From: an uncultured Clostridia bacterium
GTDB lineage: Bacteria > Bacillota > Clostridia > Peptostreptococcales > Anaerovoracaceae
DNA: 58,977 nucleotides
Reading direction: 5' to 3'
NCBI GenBank assembly: GCA_945828095.1
Contig: CALZOZ010000003.1
Span: 1-58,977 of the forward strand
The notes below the pieces were generated by a model. The model was not told the origin of the DNA. It saw only the letters and a program-made list of their open reading frames with translations, and did not search any database. The translations under genes and the position numbers were made by a program. Numbering within the stretch: position 1 is the first letter of the stretch; every line of letters starts with the position of its first letter. Of this stretch, positions 1 through 9,039 are shown piece by piece.

Positions 1-65
1 ATATAATTCGACCTAAAATCTTTAAAAAAGTACAGACTATATTCTGTGTTTCGTTCTTGTTTTAA

Positions 66-77
66 ATGTGTTACAAT
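66..77 (+). promoter_or_regulatory. Possible extended -10 promoter for the ornithine/proline pair
   Basis: TACAAT at 72-77 is preceded by TGT, giving an extended -10 about 34 bases before the start at 112. No good -35 is visible, so this is a weak call. Confidence 0.35.
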
Positions 78-111
78 GGCAGAGTTAAAAAGGGAAAAGA
101 GGTATCAAAAA

Positions 112-1209
112 ATGAGTTTTAAAATGGCAAAATATAGAGAACCTGATTTTACACAGGAAAGATTTGTAAAGGCACCGGATGCTGTACTTATGACAGCACC
201 TCATGCAAAGGCAGCTCCTAAGGGATTTCACACCACATCGATTTTTCCTGAGTATTTTAAAATAGATGGCAAATGGTACTTGGCTGAAGACAGCAGAATG
301 GATGCTGTACCTGTATGGGACGGTGAAAAAATAAAGGTTGTCGAGTTCAGAAATATTAAGGAAAATGACAAAATCGTCGTAGGAAGAACGGAAGATGCCA
401 GCGAGGGCATATATGTACATGACGATTGCTGGACAAGAGAAGAGACCGAGGATGCGAAGAATACTTTCGCTTTCCGCCAGAGCAGAAGCAGAGAAACATC
501 CTTTACACAGGACTACAAGGATCTTGTGGAGCTCCTTAAGTATGAAAAGGAAAACAACGGATATGTGGTCTGGGTGCTGGGACCTGCCTGCAGCTTCGAT
601 GTAGAGGCAAGAAGGATTATGTCAGAGCTTATTGCCCAGGGTTATTGCCAGGCTCTCCTTGCGGGAAATGCATTGGCAACTCATGACCTTGAGGGAGGCT
701 TCCTGGGAACGGCACTAGGCTGCGATATCGTAAACCAGAAAGCTCACTTTAACGGACATTACAACCACCTGGATACCATAAATGCAATCAATACTCACGG
801 CTCCATTCCTGAGTTTATTGAGAAGGAAGGTATCAAGGACGGCATTATCTACAGCTGCGTCAAGAATAACGTGCCATTCGTACTTAACGGCTCTATCAGA
901 GATGACGGGCCTCTGCCGGAGGTTTACGAAAATAACTATGTAGGACAGGATACTATACGTTCTCATGTGCGCAGAGCTACAACGGTAATCGGCATGGCTA
1001 CTGTACTGCACACAATTGCAACAGGCAATATGACCCCGACGTACAGGGTTCTTGAGGACGGAACTATCAGACCGGTATATTTTTACATGGTAGACACATC
1101 AGAATTTGCGGCAAATAAGCTGGGAGACAGAGGAAGCCTGGCTGCAAAAGGCATAGTCACCAACGTACAGGACTTTATGAGAAACCTGAGCGCGGGACTG
1201 GATCTTTAG
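112..1209 (+). CDS. LOR/SDH-type (TIGR00300) ornithine cyclodeaminase-like protein
   Basis: A 365-residue protein of the family called LOR/SDH or TIGR00300. Archaeal members, and the C-terminal half of cyanobacterial ArgZ/AgrE, convert ornithine to proline with release of ammonia, using bound NAD. The N-terminal part matches the conserved LOR region (FHTTSIFPEYFKIDGKWY), and the C-terminal half carries the Rossmann-like core with VVWVLGPACSFD and LAGNALATHDLEGGFLGT. An in-frame ATG lies at 46, but the start at 112 has AAGAGGT upstream and begins with the family's usual N-terminus. The proline symporter gene follows after 13 bases, so the pair probably serves ornithine/proline metabolism. The family call is firm; the exact reaction is inferred from homologues. 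Confidence 0.8.
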   Translation: MSFKMAKYREPDFTQERFVKAPDAVLMTAPHAKAAPKGFHTTSIFPEYFKIDGKWYLAEDSRMDAVPVWDGEKIKVVEFRNIKENDKIVVGRTEDASEGIYVHDDCWTREETEDAKNTFAFRQSRSRETSFTQDYKDLVELLKYEKENNGYVVWVLGPACSFDVEARRIMSELIAQGYCQALLAGNALATHDLEGGFLGTALGCDIVNQKAHFNGHYNHLDTINAINTHGSIPEFIEKEGIKDGIIYSCVKNNVPFVLNGSIRDDGPLPEVYENNYVGQDTIRSHVRRATTVIGMATVLHTIATGNMTPTYRVLEDGTIRPVYFYMVDTSEFAANKLGDRGSLAAKGIVTNVQDFMRNLSAGLDL

Positions 1210-1222
1210 AAAGGAGATGCAG

Positions 1223-2740
1223 ATGTTTAACGCAGAGATTTTAGCTTTTATACTGTATTTCGTCTTAATAGTAGGCATAGGCGTATACTTCTTCATGAAA
1301 GACAGAAACACCAACGGGGAAAAGGAATTTTTCCTCGGCGGCAGATCCATGGGACCTTGGGTTACAGCAATGTCTGCTCAGGCATCGGACATGTCAGCGT
1401 GGCTTCTCATGGGGCTTCCGGGCAGCATCATGGCTTTTGGATTCGGCCAGATGTGGATAGGAATCGGGTTGGCGCTTGGAACGGCTGCAAACTGGATTCT
1501 GGTTGCCAAGAGACTCCGTAAGTTTTCCAAAGCAGCAGGTGACGCTATTACGTTGCCGCAGTATCTCAGCAACAGATTTATGGCAAAGAGCAATACTCTG
1601 CAGATTATCTGCGCCGTTATATTTTTCGTTTGCTTTACTGTATATGTCGCTTCGGGATTTGTGGCAGGCGCATCGGTGTTTACAACTGTATTTCCTAGCC
1701 TGAGCACAAGTACGGCTATGATAGTCTTTGCACTGGCAATGCTGGCCTGTACTTTCCTGGGAGGATTCAAGGCAGTTTGCTGGACGGATTTCATGCAGGG
1801 ACTTCTTATGCTCGCTGCGGTACTGGCAGTGCCTATCGTAATTGTTGCTACACAGAATCTTGATACTGCAGCAATGGAAACAGTATATACATACACTGAC
1901 GGTGCCAGCGGACAGACTGTTACATGTGAGTTTGGAACAGGCCTGTTTACCTCCGGATGGAAAGACATCGTAAGCGGTCTGGGATGGGGACTTGGATATT
2001 TCGGTATGCCTCACATTCTGGTAAGGTTCATGTCCATCGAAAAGCCATCCATGATTAAAAAGAGCGCAACGGTTGCAATTGTATGGGTAGTTCTTTCACT
2101 TGGAGCAACCTGTCTGATTGCATACTTCGGAAGAATGCTTCTGGCAGAAGAGCTGCTCACTGCAGGCGCACAGAAGACTGTCTTTATCGCATTTGCCAGA
2201 AAGCTGTTCCCTACTTTCATAGCAGGTGTATTAATGGCGGCAATTCTGGCAGCATCAATGTCAACAGCCGATTCTCAGCTGCTGGTGGCTTCCAGCTCTT
2301 TTACATCCGATATTTATAAGCCGATTATCAGAAAGAACGCAAGTGAAAAAGAAGTTCTCTGGATGGGTCGCCTGGTGGTGCTCATCGTAGCTGTAATCGC
2401 TTACTTCATCGCATCCAGCAAGGCTGAAGGTGCACAGGCTATTATGAATCTGGTGGAAAACGCATGGGCGGGATTCGGCTCGGCTTTCGGTCCGACCATA
2501 ATTCTGTCACTGTTCTGGAGACGATTCACCTATAAAGGTGCCGTAGCAGGTGTAACTGCAGGTGCTGCCTGCGATGTGCTGTGGCTGACATTCATGTCGG
2601 GAACAGGCATCTACGAAATTATTCCGGGCTTCATTGCAGGCTTTGTGGCTGCGGTAGCTGTTACGCTTATGGACAAGGCACCTGATAAGGAAGTTGAAGA
2701 AATCTTCGACAGGGCAACTGCTGAGGGGTTTGATGACTAA
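1223..2740 (+). CDS. putP: Sodium/proline symporter
   Basis: A 505-residue sodium:solute symporter (SSS family), closest in pattern to PutP, which imports proline with Na+ across the cytoplasmic membrane. It has about 13 hydrophobic segments, the N-terminal FFLGGRSMGPWVTAMSAQASDMSAWLLMGLPG region typical of PutP, and the conserved ILAASMSTADSQLLVASS sodium-site region. The ATG at 1223 is preferred over the one at 1217 because AAGGAG (1211-1216) is then six bases away. It lies in an operon with the ornithine cyclodeaminase-like gene. Other SSS solutes are possible, but the context favours proline. Confidence 0.88.
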   Translation: MFNAEILAFILYFVLIVGIGVYFFMKDRNTNGEKEFFLGGRSMGPWVTAMSAQASDMSAWLLMGLPGSIMAFGFGQMWIGIGLALGTAANWILVAKRLRKFSKAAGDAITLPQYLSNRFMAKSNTLQIICAVIFFVCFTVYVASGFVAGASVFTTVFPSLSTSTAMIVFALAMLACTFLGGFKAVCWTDFMQGLLMLAAVLAVPIVIVATQNLDTAAMETVYTYTDGASGQTVTCEFGTGLFTSGWKDIVSGLGWGLGYFGMPHILVRFMSIEKPSMIKKSATVAIVWVVLSLGATCLIAYFGRMLLAEELLTAGAQKTVFIAFARKLFPTFIAGVLMAAILAASMSTADSQLLVASSSFTSDIYKPIIRKNASEKEVLWMGRLVVLIVAVIAYFIASSKAEGAQAIMNLVENAWAGFGSAFGPTIILSLFWRRFTYKGAVAGVTAGAACDVLWLTFMSGTGIYEIIPGFIAGFVAAVAVTLMDKAPDKEVEEIFDRATAEGFDD

Positions 2741-2764
2741 TACTTAAGGTCTGCAGCAAGGCCG

Positions 2765-2810
2765 ATGTTGGCAAAATATCAAAATTGGTACTTAACTGCC
2801 AACATTTTTT
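2765..2810 (+). repeat. Solo 41-base ATGTTG...CAACAT unit, also terminator-like
   Basis: ATGTTGGCA (2765-2773) is the exact inverse of TGCCAACAT (2797-2805), spanning 41 bases and followed by a T run. It could end the putP transcript. Its span and left arm (GATGTTGGCAAAATATC) match the 41-base units of the arrays at 20.3 and 49.3 kb, so it is probably a single copy of that element. Confidence 0.6.
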
Positions 2811-2884
2811 GAGCCGAAGTTCAGATGAATGGAAGCAACTGCTATTGGATACAGGAATACTTTAACATTTAAAAAGTGATATCA

Positions 2885-2918
2885 AGAGCCCGGGCACAAT
2901 TGTCCGGACTCTTTTTTT
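2885..2918 (+). terminator. Rho-independent terminator
   Basis: Arms at 2885-2896 and 2901-2912 pair over 12 positions with one mismatch and one G-T pair around a CAAT loop, followed by seven Ts. It insulates the toxin-antitoxin pair from the putP operon. Confidence 0.85.
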
Positions 2919-2938
2919 GAATAACAAGAAGATGGTTG

Positions 2939-2971
2939 TTGCTTATTATAGTATTATGATGATATAATAAG
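2939..2971 (+). promoter_or_regulatory. Promoter and palindromic operator of the Phd/RelE pair
   Basis: TTGCTT (2939-2944) and TATAAT (2963-2968) are 18 bases apart. CTTATTATA (2942-2950) and TATAATAAG (2963-2971) form a perfect inverted repeat covering both promoter boxes. This fits autorepression by the antitoxin-toxin complex; the regulator is inferred. Confidence 0.65.
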
Positions 2972-3000
2972 AGCATAATTAAGATATGAGGAGGGGCAAT

Positions 3001-3273
3001 ATGATTATTAAACCGTCTGCAGCCATAAGAAATGATTACAACGAGGTCATAAGCCTTTGCAGGGAAACGGCGGGGCCTGTATTTTTAACAAGAAACGGAG
3101 AGGGCGATGCTGTAGTGATGGACATCGACACATACAACAGAAGGGAGCAGATGCTTCAGCTCCGGGAGGAACTTTTAAAGGTAGAAGAAAATCGATTGCA
3201 CGGTCAGAGAGGATATTCCATTAAAGAGGTTGACGATATACTGAAGAAGGCAATTGAGGAGGCTGCGAAATGA
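3001..3273 (+). CDS. Type II antitoxin, Phd/YefM family
   Basis: A 90-residue antitoxin with the Phd/YefM N-terminal DNA-binding fold (IIKPSAAIRNDYNEVISLCRETAGPVFLTRNGEGDAVVMDIDTYNRR) and a charged helical C-terminus expected to wrap the toxin. GAGGAGGGG at 2988-2996 places the start at 3001 rather than the earlier ATG at 2986. It overlaps the toxin gene by four bases (ATGA), the usual arrangement for translational coupling. It should neutralise the neighbouring toxin and repress its own promoter, where a nine-base inverted repeat is visible. Confidence 0.88.
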   Translation: MIIKPSAAIRNDYNEVISLCRETAGPVFLTRNGEGDAVVMDIDTYNRREQMLQLREELLKVEENRLHGQRGYSIKEVDDILKKAIEEAAK

Positions 3274-3581
3274 TTTATCAGGTTGATATATCGCCGGAAG
3301 CTTTGGATATGCTGATGAAGCATGTTACTTTTCTGGCTCGGGTAAGCAGAGATGCAGCTGAAAAACTGAGGGATGAATTTAAAACCCATGTACAGTCTCT
3401 TTCCCAGATGCCACATCGCTGCCCATGGCTTGAGGGAGAATATTTTCCTTATCGGAAGTATCACAAGCTCATTTTTGGGGAGAGGTATGCAATCATTTAT
3501 CAGGTGGATGAGGAAGCTGCAGTTGTGCATGTTGACTATGTGATTGATTTTAGAACGGAGTACTCCTTGCTGTTTAGGTAA
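3270..3581 (+). CDS. Type II toxin, RelE/ParE superfamily
   Basis: A 103-residue RelE/ParE-superfamily protein. Visible family marks are the N-terminal YQVDISPEALDMLMKHVTFLARVS helices, the central PHRCPWLEGEYFPYRKYHKLIFGERYAIIYQVDEE strand region, and a C-terminal VHVDYVIDFRTEY. RelE-type members cut mRNA on the ribosome and ParE-type members block gyrase; the sequence alone does not decide which. Its stop runs eight bases into the convergent DUF6179-like gene. Confidence 0.85.
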   Translation: MIYQVDISPEALDMLMKHVTFLARVSRDAAEKLRDEFKTHVQSLSQMPHRCPWLEGEYFPYRKYHKLIFGERYAIIYQVDEEAAVVHVDYVIDFRTEYSLLFR

Positions 3582-4512
3582 AAAGTTTTGGAATTAGAAA
3601 AACTTTATCCAGTGTGTTTTGCTCTGCGGCATTTGAAATATTTGCAGCCAGCATTGGAAGGCATGCAGCTGCATAGGCAATGGAGCGTTCCGGTACATCT
3701 AAATAAACGGTAAGGCGGTCAAGTGCCGTTTTTAGGGCAGATTCAATCTGCCCTTTTGTTTTGCCGCAGAACGTGTCCTCAAGCAGTAAAACATCGTATG
3801 CAGTAAGATCAAGGCCTGCGGGAAGCCGCCCAACTATTATGAGCCCTAGAGCAGCGAGAAGCACCGGCTCAAAGATGTTAACGGGAAGCTGTGCGTAGTC
3901 AGGTGATAGGCCGAGGAGCAGACGATGTACGGCCATGGGTTCAAAGAGTCTGCAGAATGCATTTTCGGCGTCAATTCGGCTGAGATATTCTTCGATAAAC
4001 TCCACGCCTTCAAGTTCAGGCCGCCCCAGACATACAGGATAGTCGGCAGTAATATGAATTTCGTGTGCGGAGAACTGAGGACTGTAAAGCTTGAAGAATC
4101 CACTGATTCCGCCTGATATGGTGGAACGGTAAAAAACGTTTGGAGTATTGAAGAGGTTTTTTAGTATGCGTCTCTGGAGCATGTGGCAGGAAAAAAGCTT
4201 TTTTTGCACGCAAACAAGGCCGCGCTCAAAAAGTTCTGAGATTGGAACGCCATCCTGTTGAACTATGGCCTCTGTGGTATCATTTGTATTTTTATCTAAT
4301 CCTACAGAGGCAGCCTGCCCCCTGCGAGCCAGGCTGATAACATACATAATTGATGTTAGAATGTCCTGAGCTTTTTCTGCGGGAAGGGAACTGCTTTCGC
4401 CTCTGGTCCATTCATCGCATTTGCAGGCGAGAAGTTCCAGGAGCTGAAGCATATCTATATCTTTAATGCTGGAGTTTGTCAAGCTTGAGGATGTCATATT
4501 TGGGTCTGTCAT
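3574..4512 (-). CDS. Uncharacterised protein, DUF6179-like
   Basis: A 312-residue, probably cytoplasmic protein of unknown function. It has no signal peptide or clear membrane segment and is rich in Leu and Ala helices. It is the third gene of a TetR operon: its ATG overlaps the stop of the upstream DUF6323-like gene by four bases, implying coupled synthesis. I recall DUF6179 and DUF6323 proteins occurring side by side in Clostridia, and both fit here, but the DUF6179 name is from memory and moderate. The protein seems shorter than most DUF6179 members I remember, so part of the family may be missing. Confidence 0.6.
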   Translation of the reverse strand: MTDPNMTSSSLTNSSIKDIDMLQLLELLACKCDEWTRGESSSLPAEKAQDILTSIMYVISLARRGQAASVGLDKNTNDTTEAIVQQDGVPISELFERGLVCVQKKLFSCHMLQRRILKNLFNTPNVFYRSTISGGISGFFKLYSPQFSAHEIHITADYPVCLGRPELEGVEFIEEYLSRIDAENAFCRLFEPMAVHRLLLGLSPDYAQLPVNIFEPVLLAALGLIIVGRLPAGLDLTAYDVLLLEDTFCGKTKGQIESALKTALDRLTVYLDVPERSIAYAAACLPMLAANISNAAEQNTLDKVFLIPKLFT

Positions 4513-4997
4513 TCTAAATTCTCCTTATGGATTGAGAAGCTTTCAAAGCTTCTGCCGCTGTGAATGTGTGATGAGAGCTGGGCCATTTCCCGGGCCTCCA
4601 GAAGCTCCAGGCTGCCCCTGCAGCTGCCGTCAAAGGCATCTTTCATAAATTCGATGAGCTGATCATCTGAAACTGCTTCCCATGTATCGCTCTTGAAACT
4701 GTAAAAAATGTCTATTAAGCAGTGGAGCGTTTCCTCGTAGTTTTCGATGTTAATGTATGGCGAACCTGCGAAGGAGTGTATGAGTTTTTCGATTACACCT
4801 CCGCCAAGTTCGATTCTTCCGCTTGCTTTCAGGCTCTGATTTCGCGAAAGGACTAACGCATGTGCCTGCTGTGCGGTGAGAGTAAGGCCGCATTGGGAAG
4901 TCTCTTCATTACAGGAAAGGATGGAGTTAACAGCATATTGCTGAATCATGGTATCGCTCCCTCCAAGAACCGTAAGATTGTATATTTTATTGTCCAT
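4509..4997 (-). CDS. Uncharacterised protein, DUF6323-like
   Basis: A 162-residue soluble protein. The central stretch GLTLTAQQAHALVLSRNQSL, then GRIELGGGVIEKLIHSFAGSPYI and ETLHCLIDIFYSFK, resembles the DUF6323 family, whose function is unknown. GGAAAGGG lies just before the ATG at 4997, and the start is one base past the TetR stop. It is co-transcribed with the TetR regulator and the DUF6179-like gene, so the pair is probably induced by whatever ligand the TetR protein senses. Confidence 0.65.
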   Translation of the reverse strand: MDNKIYNLTVLGGSDTMIQQYAVNSILSCNEETSQCGLTLTAQQAHALVLSRNQSLKASGRIELGGGVIEKLIHSFAGSPYINIENYEETLHCLIDIFYSFKSDTWEAVSDDQLIEFMKDAFDGSCRGSLELLEAREMAQLSSHIHSGRSFESFSIHKENLE

Positions 4998-4998
4998 T

Positions 4999-5643
4999 TT
5001 AAACCCTTTCCACCAGAATGGAATTGATAATCTGCCTGAAGCCGTATTCCATAAATTCATCCTGGGAAAGTGCCAGGGAATCACTCAGGAACCTGCCTTT
5101 GGTTTTGGTCAATGTAAGCAGTGATGAAATGGATGACCACAGCACATACACCGTTGGCATGGCCATTGTGCTGCTTTGGACTGTCCCTGTGGCCTTTCCG
5201 TCCTCGATAAACCGGGCCAGGAGCTTGTTTATTTCTTCTCCCAGACCGAAGATGTTTTTAACAGCAGGTGTAAATTCATCAGGGGAGGCCTTTCCTGTCT
5301 CTGCCTTTATTATGTTTTCTGCGGAAAGGGGATAATCCTCATAATATTTTTTTAATGCTCTGCAGATGTAACGGTAACGCGTTAGAAAATCCTCGGACCC
5401 GTCCAAAGCATTTTTTATATCATCCCTGAGGGAAGTAAGCCCTTTGCTGATGATGTGATGGAGAATGTCATCTTTGCTCAGATAATATGCGTATATGGTG
5501 CGCCTGCTGTAATCGGAGGCGGCTGATATGTCCGATATGGTGGTTTCAGCAAAACCTTTTTCTATGAAAAGCTTTTCCGCTGCTGCAAGAATCGCCTCTC
5601 TGTGGAGCATTGCAACGCCTTCTTTTTTATTTTCTCTGACCAT
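4999..5643 (-). CDS. TetR/AcrR family transcriptional regulator
   Basis: A 214-residue TetR-type repressor. The N-terminal helix-turn-helix is clear (REAILAAAEKLFIEKGFAETTISDISAASDYSRRTIYAYYLSKDDIL), followed by a helical ligand-binding region of unknown specificity. Two starts are possible, 5643 (GAGG upstream) and 5610 (AGAAGG upstream); the second gives a more typical N-terminus. It heads an operon with the DUF6323- and DUF6179-like genes and has a repeated AGTATACT palindrome upstream, probably its own operator. Confidence 0.9.
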   Translation of the reverse strand: MVRENKKEGVAMLHREAILAAAEKLFIEKGFAETTISDISAASDYSRRTIYAYYLSKDDILHHIISKGLTSLRDDIKNALDGSEDFLTRYRYICRALKKYYEDYPLSAENIIKAETGKASPDEFTPAVKNIFGLGEEINKLLARFIEDGKATGTVQSSTMAMPTVYVLWSSISSLLTLTKTKGRFLSDSLALSQDEFMEYGFRQIINSILVERV

Positions 5644-5664
5644 TATTAAACCTCAATTCTATTA

Positions 5665-5683
5665 AGTATACTAAGAGTATACT
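5665..5683 (-). promoter_or_regulatory. Probable TetR operator
   Basis: AGTATACT occurs twice (5665-5672 and 5676-5683), each copy a perfect palindrome, three bases apart, just upstream of the TetR gene. TATACT within it can also act as a -10 box. Control by the adjacent repressor is inferred. Confidence 0.6.
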
Positions 5684-5710
5684 ACGGGAGCGGAAAAGAT
5701 GCAAGGCGGA

Positions 5711-5950
5711 TTATACATTTTTTTCTTATCACTCTCCATAAACGTTGAAATTAAAACCGAAATAAGAAAAAAATTTTCTACCGTTGCAAATGCGGCTTAC
5801 ATATTATGGATGTATTTGTATTTAATATGAAAATTACTGCGGCTTTCCGTATGAACAAGTCATCAAGTTCAGAATGCTTGATTTTTGTTTTTCTGATTAT
5901 GTACTTTTTTATGCGGTTTGCAGCTGATTGTCGGAAAAAATGCATAAAAA
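5711..5950. repeat. Intergenic word array A (TTATRCATTTTTT)
   Basis: This 467-base gap holds no credible gene. It starts with TTATACATTTTTTT (5711-5724), has TTATGTACTTTTTT at 5897-5910 and ends with the inverse word AAAAAATGCATAA (5935-5947). Between them are AACGTTGAAA (5741-5750), ACCGTTGCAAATGCGG (5780-5795) and three TGCGGYTT copies. It is clearly homologous in order and wording to the array at 44.9-45.2 kb but well diverged, so both are old copies of one element. No coding or RNA-gene signature was recognised. Confidence 0.65.
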
Positions 5951-6110
5951 GCTGGGAAAAAGATTTCCAAACTGATTGTGAAACATATCCGTAAAAGCCT
6001 GGTTTATTCCTGAATGCCAAAAACCCTTGATATTTTCCTCCCGATACAGTATGCTGATAAAAGACGAAAGAACCATCACATTGTTGAAAAACAAGGAAAG
6101 GCAGCAGACA

Positions 6111-7595
6111 TTGAATAAGGCAATTACGAAATTTTTAACTGAGCATACAGACAGAAATCCCGTGTCCTTCCACATGCCGGGGCATAAAGGCTCGAGGATA
6201 TACAGAGAAAACGGATACGGAGATTTTCTCAACAAAATAATGGACTGCGACATCACCGAAATTCCCGGTGCGGACAATCTCTTTCAGACTGAGGGAATCA
6301 TCGCCGAAACCATGAAAAAATATGAAAAGCTTTACGAAGTTAAAAAATCATACCTTTTGATAAACGGCAGCTCGGGAGGGTTAATCGCAGCTATTCTTGC
6401 GTGTGTCAAACCGGGAGGCAAGCTGATTATGGCAAGAAACAGCCACAAGTCCATCTTCAACGCTTTGGGGCTGGCAGCCATTGAACCGGTATATGCATAT
6501 CCCGAAGAAGCGGAAGGCTGCGGAATTCTCGGTGAAGTAACTGTAGATGAAATCGCAAGGTGTATGGATGAAAATCCTGATGCAGGGGCAGTGATTCTGC
6601 CGTCACCGAACTATTATGGAATCTGCAGCGATATAAGGGCTATTGCGGAGGAAGTTCATAAGCGAGGAAAGGTTCTCATAGTGGACCAGGCTCACGGTGC
6701 GCACCTAAAGTTTTTTGGAAAATACGGCGAGGCAGCTGGGAGTGCTGACAGAGACGGCAGGAACAGTTTTCCTGAATCTGCAGAGGAGCAGGGGGCGGAC
6801 ATCGTAATTAACAGCATACATAAGACCCTTGCGTCTTTTACGCAAAGTGCGCTGCTTAACCTGTGTTCGGACAGAGTAAACCCTTTCCTGCTGGAGGACA
6901 AGCTGCAGACTATCGAAAGCTCAAGCCCGTCATATCCGATGATGGCTACTTTGGATATTAACGCCGATCTGCTGGAGAATGCCGGAGAAAGGCTTATCAG
7001 ACGGTGGGCAGATAACCTGGATTATTTTTATGCTGAGGCGGGCAAAATACCGGGGCTGTCAGTACTCATGCCGAAAAACCTTGACCGAACCAAATTAAAC
7101 ATAGATATGTCCGCATACGGCATCAATGGCAATGAACTGGAAGAGCTTCTCATGGAAAGGGACATTTTCATAGAACTGGTTACCGGCAACATTGTAATGT
7201 GTATGACCGGAATAGGAAACAACAGGGGCGACTACGAAAGGCTCCTTGCGGCTCTTGCAGAAATTGCAGCGCAAAGGCAGGTCGAGTTTAAGGAAAATGC
7301 AGTGCGTAAACGGATCGAACAGCCACAGGTACTGACCCGTATTTTGGAGCAGAGGGCTGTTCCGACAGAAAAGGATTTTGTGCCCCTTAAGGATGCTGCA
7401 GGCAGAGTTTGCGCTTCGTCTATTATCCCATATCCGCCGGGAATACCTATCGTGTGTCCGGGCGAAGTCATAGATGAAGATGTCATAGAATATATAAGGG
7501 AGCGCCGGGAAGCCGGCGAAAAAGTCATCGGACTGACCGCCGAGGGTACGATCTGCGTAGGCAGGCAGAAACAAAACACAGCTATGAGTAAATAA
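6111..7595 (+). CDS. Orn/Lys/Arg family PLP-dependent decarboxylase
   Basis: A 494-residue fold-type I PLP decarboxylase of the short Orn/Lys/Arg group (as in SpeA/YaaO of Bacillus). These enzymes turn arginine, lysine or ornithine into the matching amine and CO2 in the cytoplasm. Marks include SFHMPGHKG near the N-terminus, [20 protein letters not shown] and the PLP-lysine motif [11 protein letters not shown] start at 6111 is chosen because AAGGAAAGG lies 10 bases upstream and the family begins shortly before FHMPGHKG; the longer starts at 6027 and 6051 have no ribosome site. The substrate cannot be told from sequence. dsdA follows closely. Confidence 0.85.
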   Translation: MNKAITKFLTEHTDRNPVSFHMPGHKGSRIYRENGYGDFLNKIMDCDITEIPGADNLFQTEGIIAETMKKYEKLYEVKKSYLLINGSSGGLIAAILACVKPGGKLIMARNSHKSIFNALGLAAIEPVYAYPEEAEGCGILGEVTVDEIARCMDENPDAGAVILPSPNYYGICSDIRAIAEEVHKRGKVLIVDQAHGAHLKFFGKYGEAAGSADRDGRNSFPESAEEQGADIVINSIHKTLASFTQSALLNLCSDRVNPFLLEDKLQTIESSSPSYPMMATLDINADLLENAGERLIRRWADNLDYFYAEAGKIPGLSVLMPKNLDRTKLNIDMSAYGINGNELEELLMERDIFIELVTGNIVMCMTGIGNNRGDYERLLAALAEIAAQRQVEFKENAVRKRIEQPQVLTRILEQRAVPTEKDFVPLKDAAGRVCASSIIPYPPGIPIVCPGEVIDEDVIEYIRERREAGEKVIGLTAEGTICVGRQKQNTAMSK

Positions 7596-7633
7596 AGAAA
7601 ATAAAGATAATAAAGAAAAGAAGGGAAAGCAAA

Positions 7634-8935
7634 ATGGACATTAAAAAGCTTAAGACTGCCCACCGAGAAGTGGCGAAAATGGCAGAGTGCAAAGAGATCT
7701 TTTGGACCAACCCAAAAGCGGGAGATGAAAAAAAGCTGCCGTTTAATATGGAAGATATCTGCGAAGCTGAGGCCAGACTGAAGAGATTCGCACCGTATAT
7801 CGCAAAAGCTTTTCCGGAAACTGCAGTCTCCGGAGGAATAATCGAATCGGAACTTGTTGAGATTCCTGAAATGAAGAAGGAACTTGAGAACATGTGCGGC
7901 GAATTCGGCGGCAGACTCTTTCTCAAGTGTGACAGCAATCTGCCGGTATCAGGCTCCATCAAGGCCAGGGGCGGTATTTACGAAGTGCTGAAGTTTGCTG
8001 AAGAGGTTGCCATAAAAGCAGGGATGCTTTCGACGGAGGGTGACTACTCGATACTGACGGAACCGAGATTCAGGGAGCTTTTCAGCACCTACTCCGTGGC
8101 TGTGGGTTCCACCGGCAATCTGGGGCTTTCCATAGGCATCATCAGTGCCAAGCTGGGATTCAAGGTAACAGTACATATGTCGGCCGATGCCCGTCAGTGG
8201 AAAAAGGACCTGCTGAGATCAAAGGGCGTTACCGTGGTGGAATATCCGGACGACTATCAGAAGGCTGTTGCAGAGGGAAGAAAAGAGGCGGCATCAGACC
8301 CGTACTGCCATTTTGTGGACGACGAGGCCTCGCAGGATCTCTTTATGGGATATTCTGTAGCAGCAAGAAGAATCGGGGCGCAGTTTGAGAAACTGGGTAT
8401 AACCGTAGACGATGAACATCCTCTGTTTGTATATATTCCCTGCGGCGTAGGCGGAGCACCGGGTGGGGTTGCTTTTGGCCTTAAGGAGGTTTATGGAGAG
8501 AATGCTCATATTTTCTTTGCCGAACCTACCCATGCGCCTTGCATGACCCTCAGCATGATTACGGGACTTAAAAACGAAATAGCCGTTTCAGACATCGGCC
8601 TTGACGGAAAGACAGAGGCTGACGGACTGGCGGTAGGAAGAGCATCTGTGCTGGTAAGCGATGTGATGGAAACTTTGCTGGATGGCTGCTATACCATTGA
8701 AGATAACAGATTGTATCCTTTCCTGGCAAGGCTTGCTGACACTGAAGATATTTTCATAGAGCCGTCCTCCTGCGCAAGCTTTCCGGGACCTTCACTGGTC
8801 TCTGCAGATGCAGAATGGCTTGAGGCACGCGGACTTACAGATAAAATGAAGAATGCCACTCATATTCTCTGGGCCACAGGCGGAAGTATGGTTCCGGAAG
8901 ACGAAATGAGAAGCTATTATGAGTGCGGCAGATAG
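7634..8935 (+). CDS. dsdA: D-serine ammonia-lyase
   Basis: A 433-residue PLP enzyme of the DsdA type, which deaminates D-serine to pyruvate and ammonia. Visible motifs are the PLP-lysine site [16 protein letters not shown], the phosphate-binding [12 protein letters not shown] loop, and [14 protein letters not shown]. The length matches the family (about 440). It lies 38 bases after the decarboxylase and shares its direction, so both are likely co-transcribed for amino-acid breakdown. No dedicated D-serine transporter is adjacent. Confidence 0.93.
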   Translation: MDIKKLKTAHREVAKMAECKEIFWTNPKAGDEKKLPFNMEDICEAEARLKRFAPYIAKAFPETAVSGGIIESELVEIPEMKKELENMCGEFGGRLFLKCDSNLPVSGSIKARGGIYEVLKFAEEVAIKAGMLSTEGDYSILTEPRFRELFSTYSVAVGSTGNLGLSIGIISAKLGFKVTVHMSADARQWKKDLLRSKGVTVVEYPDDYQKAVAEGRKEAASDPYCHFVDDEASQDLFMGYSVAARRIGAQFEKLGITVDDEHPLFVYIPCGVGGAPGGVAFGLKEVYGENAHIFFAEPTHAPCMTLSMITGLKNEIAVSDIGLDGKTEADGLAVGRASVLVSDVMETLLDGCYTIEDNRLYPFLARLADTEDIFIEPSSCASFPGPSLVSADAEWLEARGLTDKMKNATHILWATGGSMVPEDEMRSYYECGR

Positions 8936-8961
8936 CCAGAAATCCTAGCAAAAAATTTTTA

Positions 8962-8990
8962 GTGATTTTTGTGTAAGGTTGTAGTATAAT
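8962..8990 (+). promoter_or_regulatory. Probable rnf operon promoter
   Basis: TATAAT at 8985-8990 sits about 50 bases before rnfC. The -35 candidate at 8962-8967 (GTGATT) is weak at 17-base spacing. AAGGAAGG at 9022-9029 is the rnfC ribosome site. Confidence 0.5.
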
Positions 8991-9039
8991 ATATTGCGTA
9001 TGATTTTGTACAAAATTTAGAAAGGAAGGTCTCACACAA

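Noticed and set aside
46..1209. Longer start of the ornithine cyclodeaminase-like gene at 46
   Set aside because: The extra 22 residues are unlike the family and would read through the likely promoter and ribosome site.
2885..2918. Further member of the ATGTTG unit family
   Set aside because: It has GC-rich arms, a four-base loop and a T run; it is an ordinary terminator without the 41-base design.
5806..5994. Small open frame in the gap before the decarboxylase
   Set aside because: It covers the words of array A, has no ribosome site, and the matching element at 45 kb does not keep the frame.
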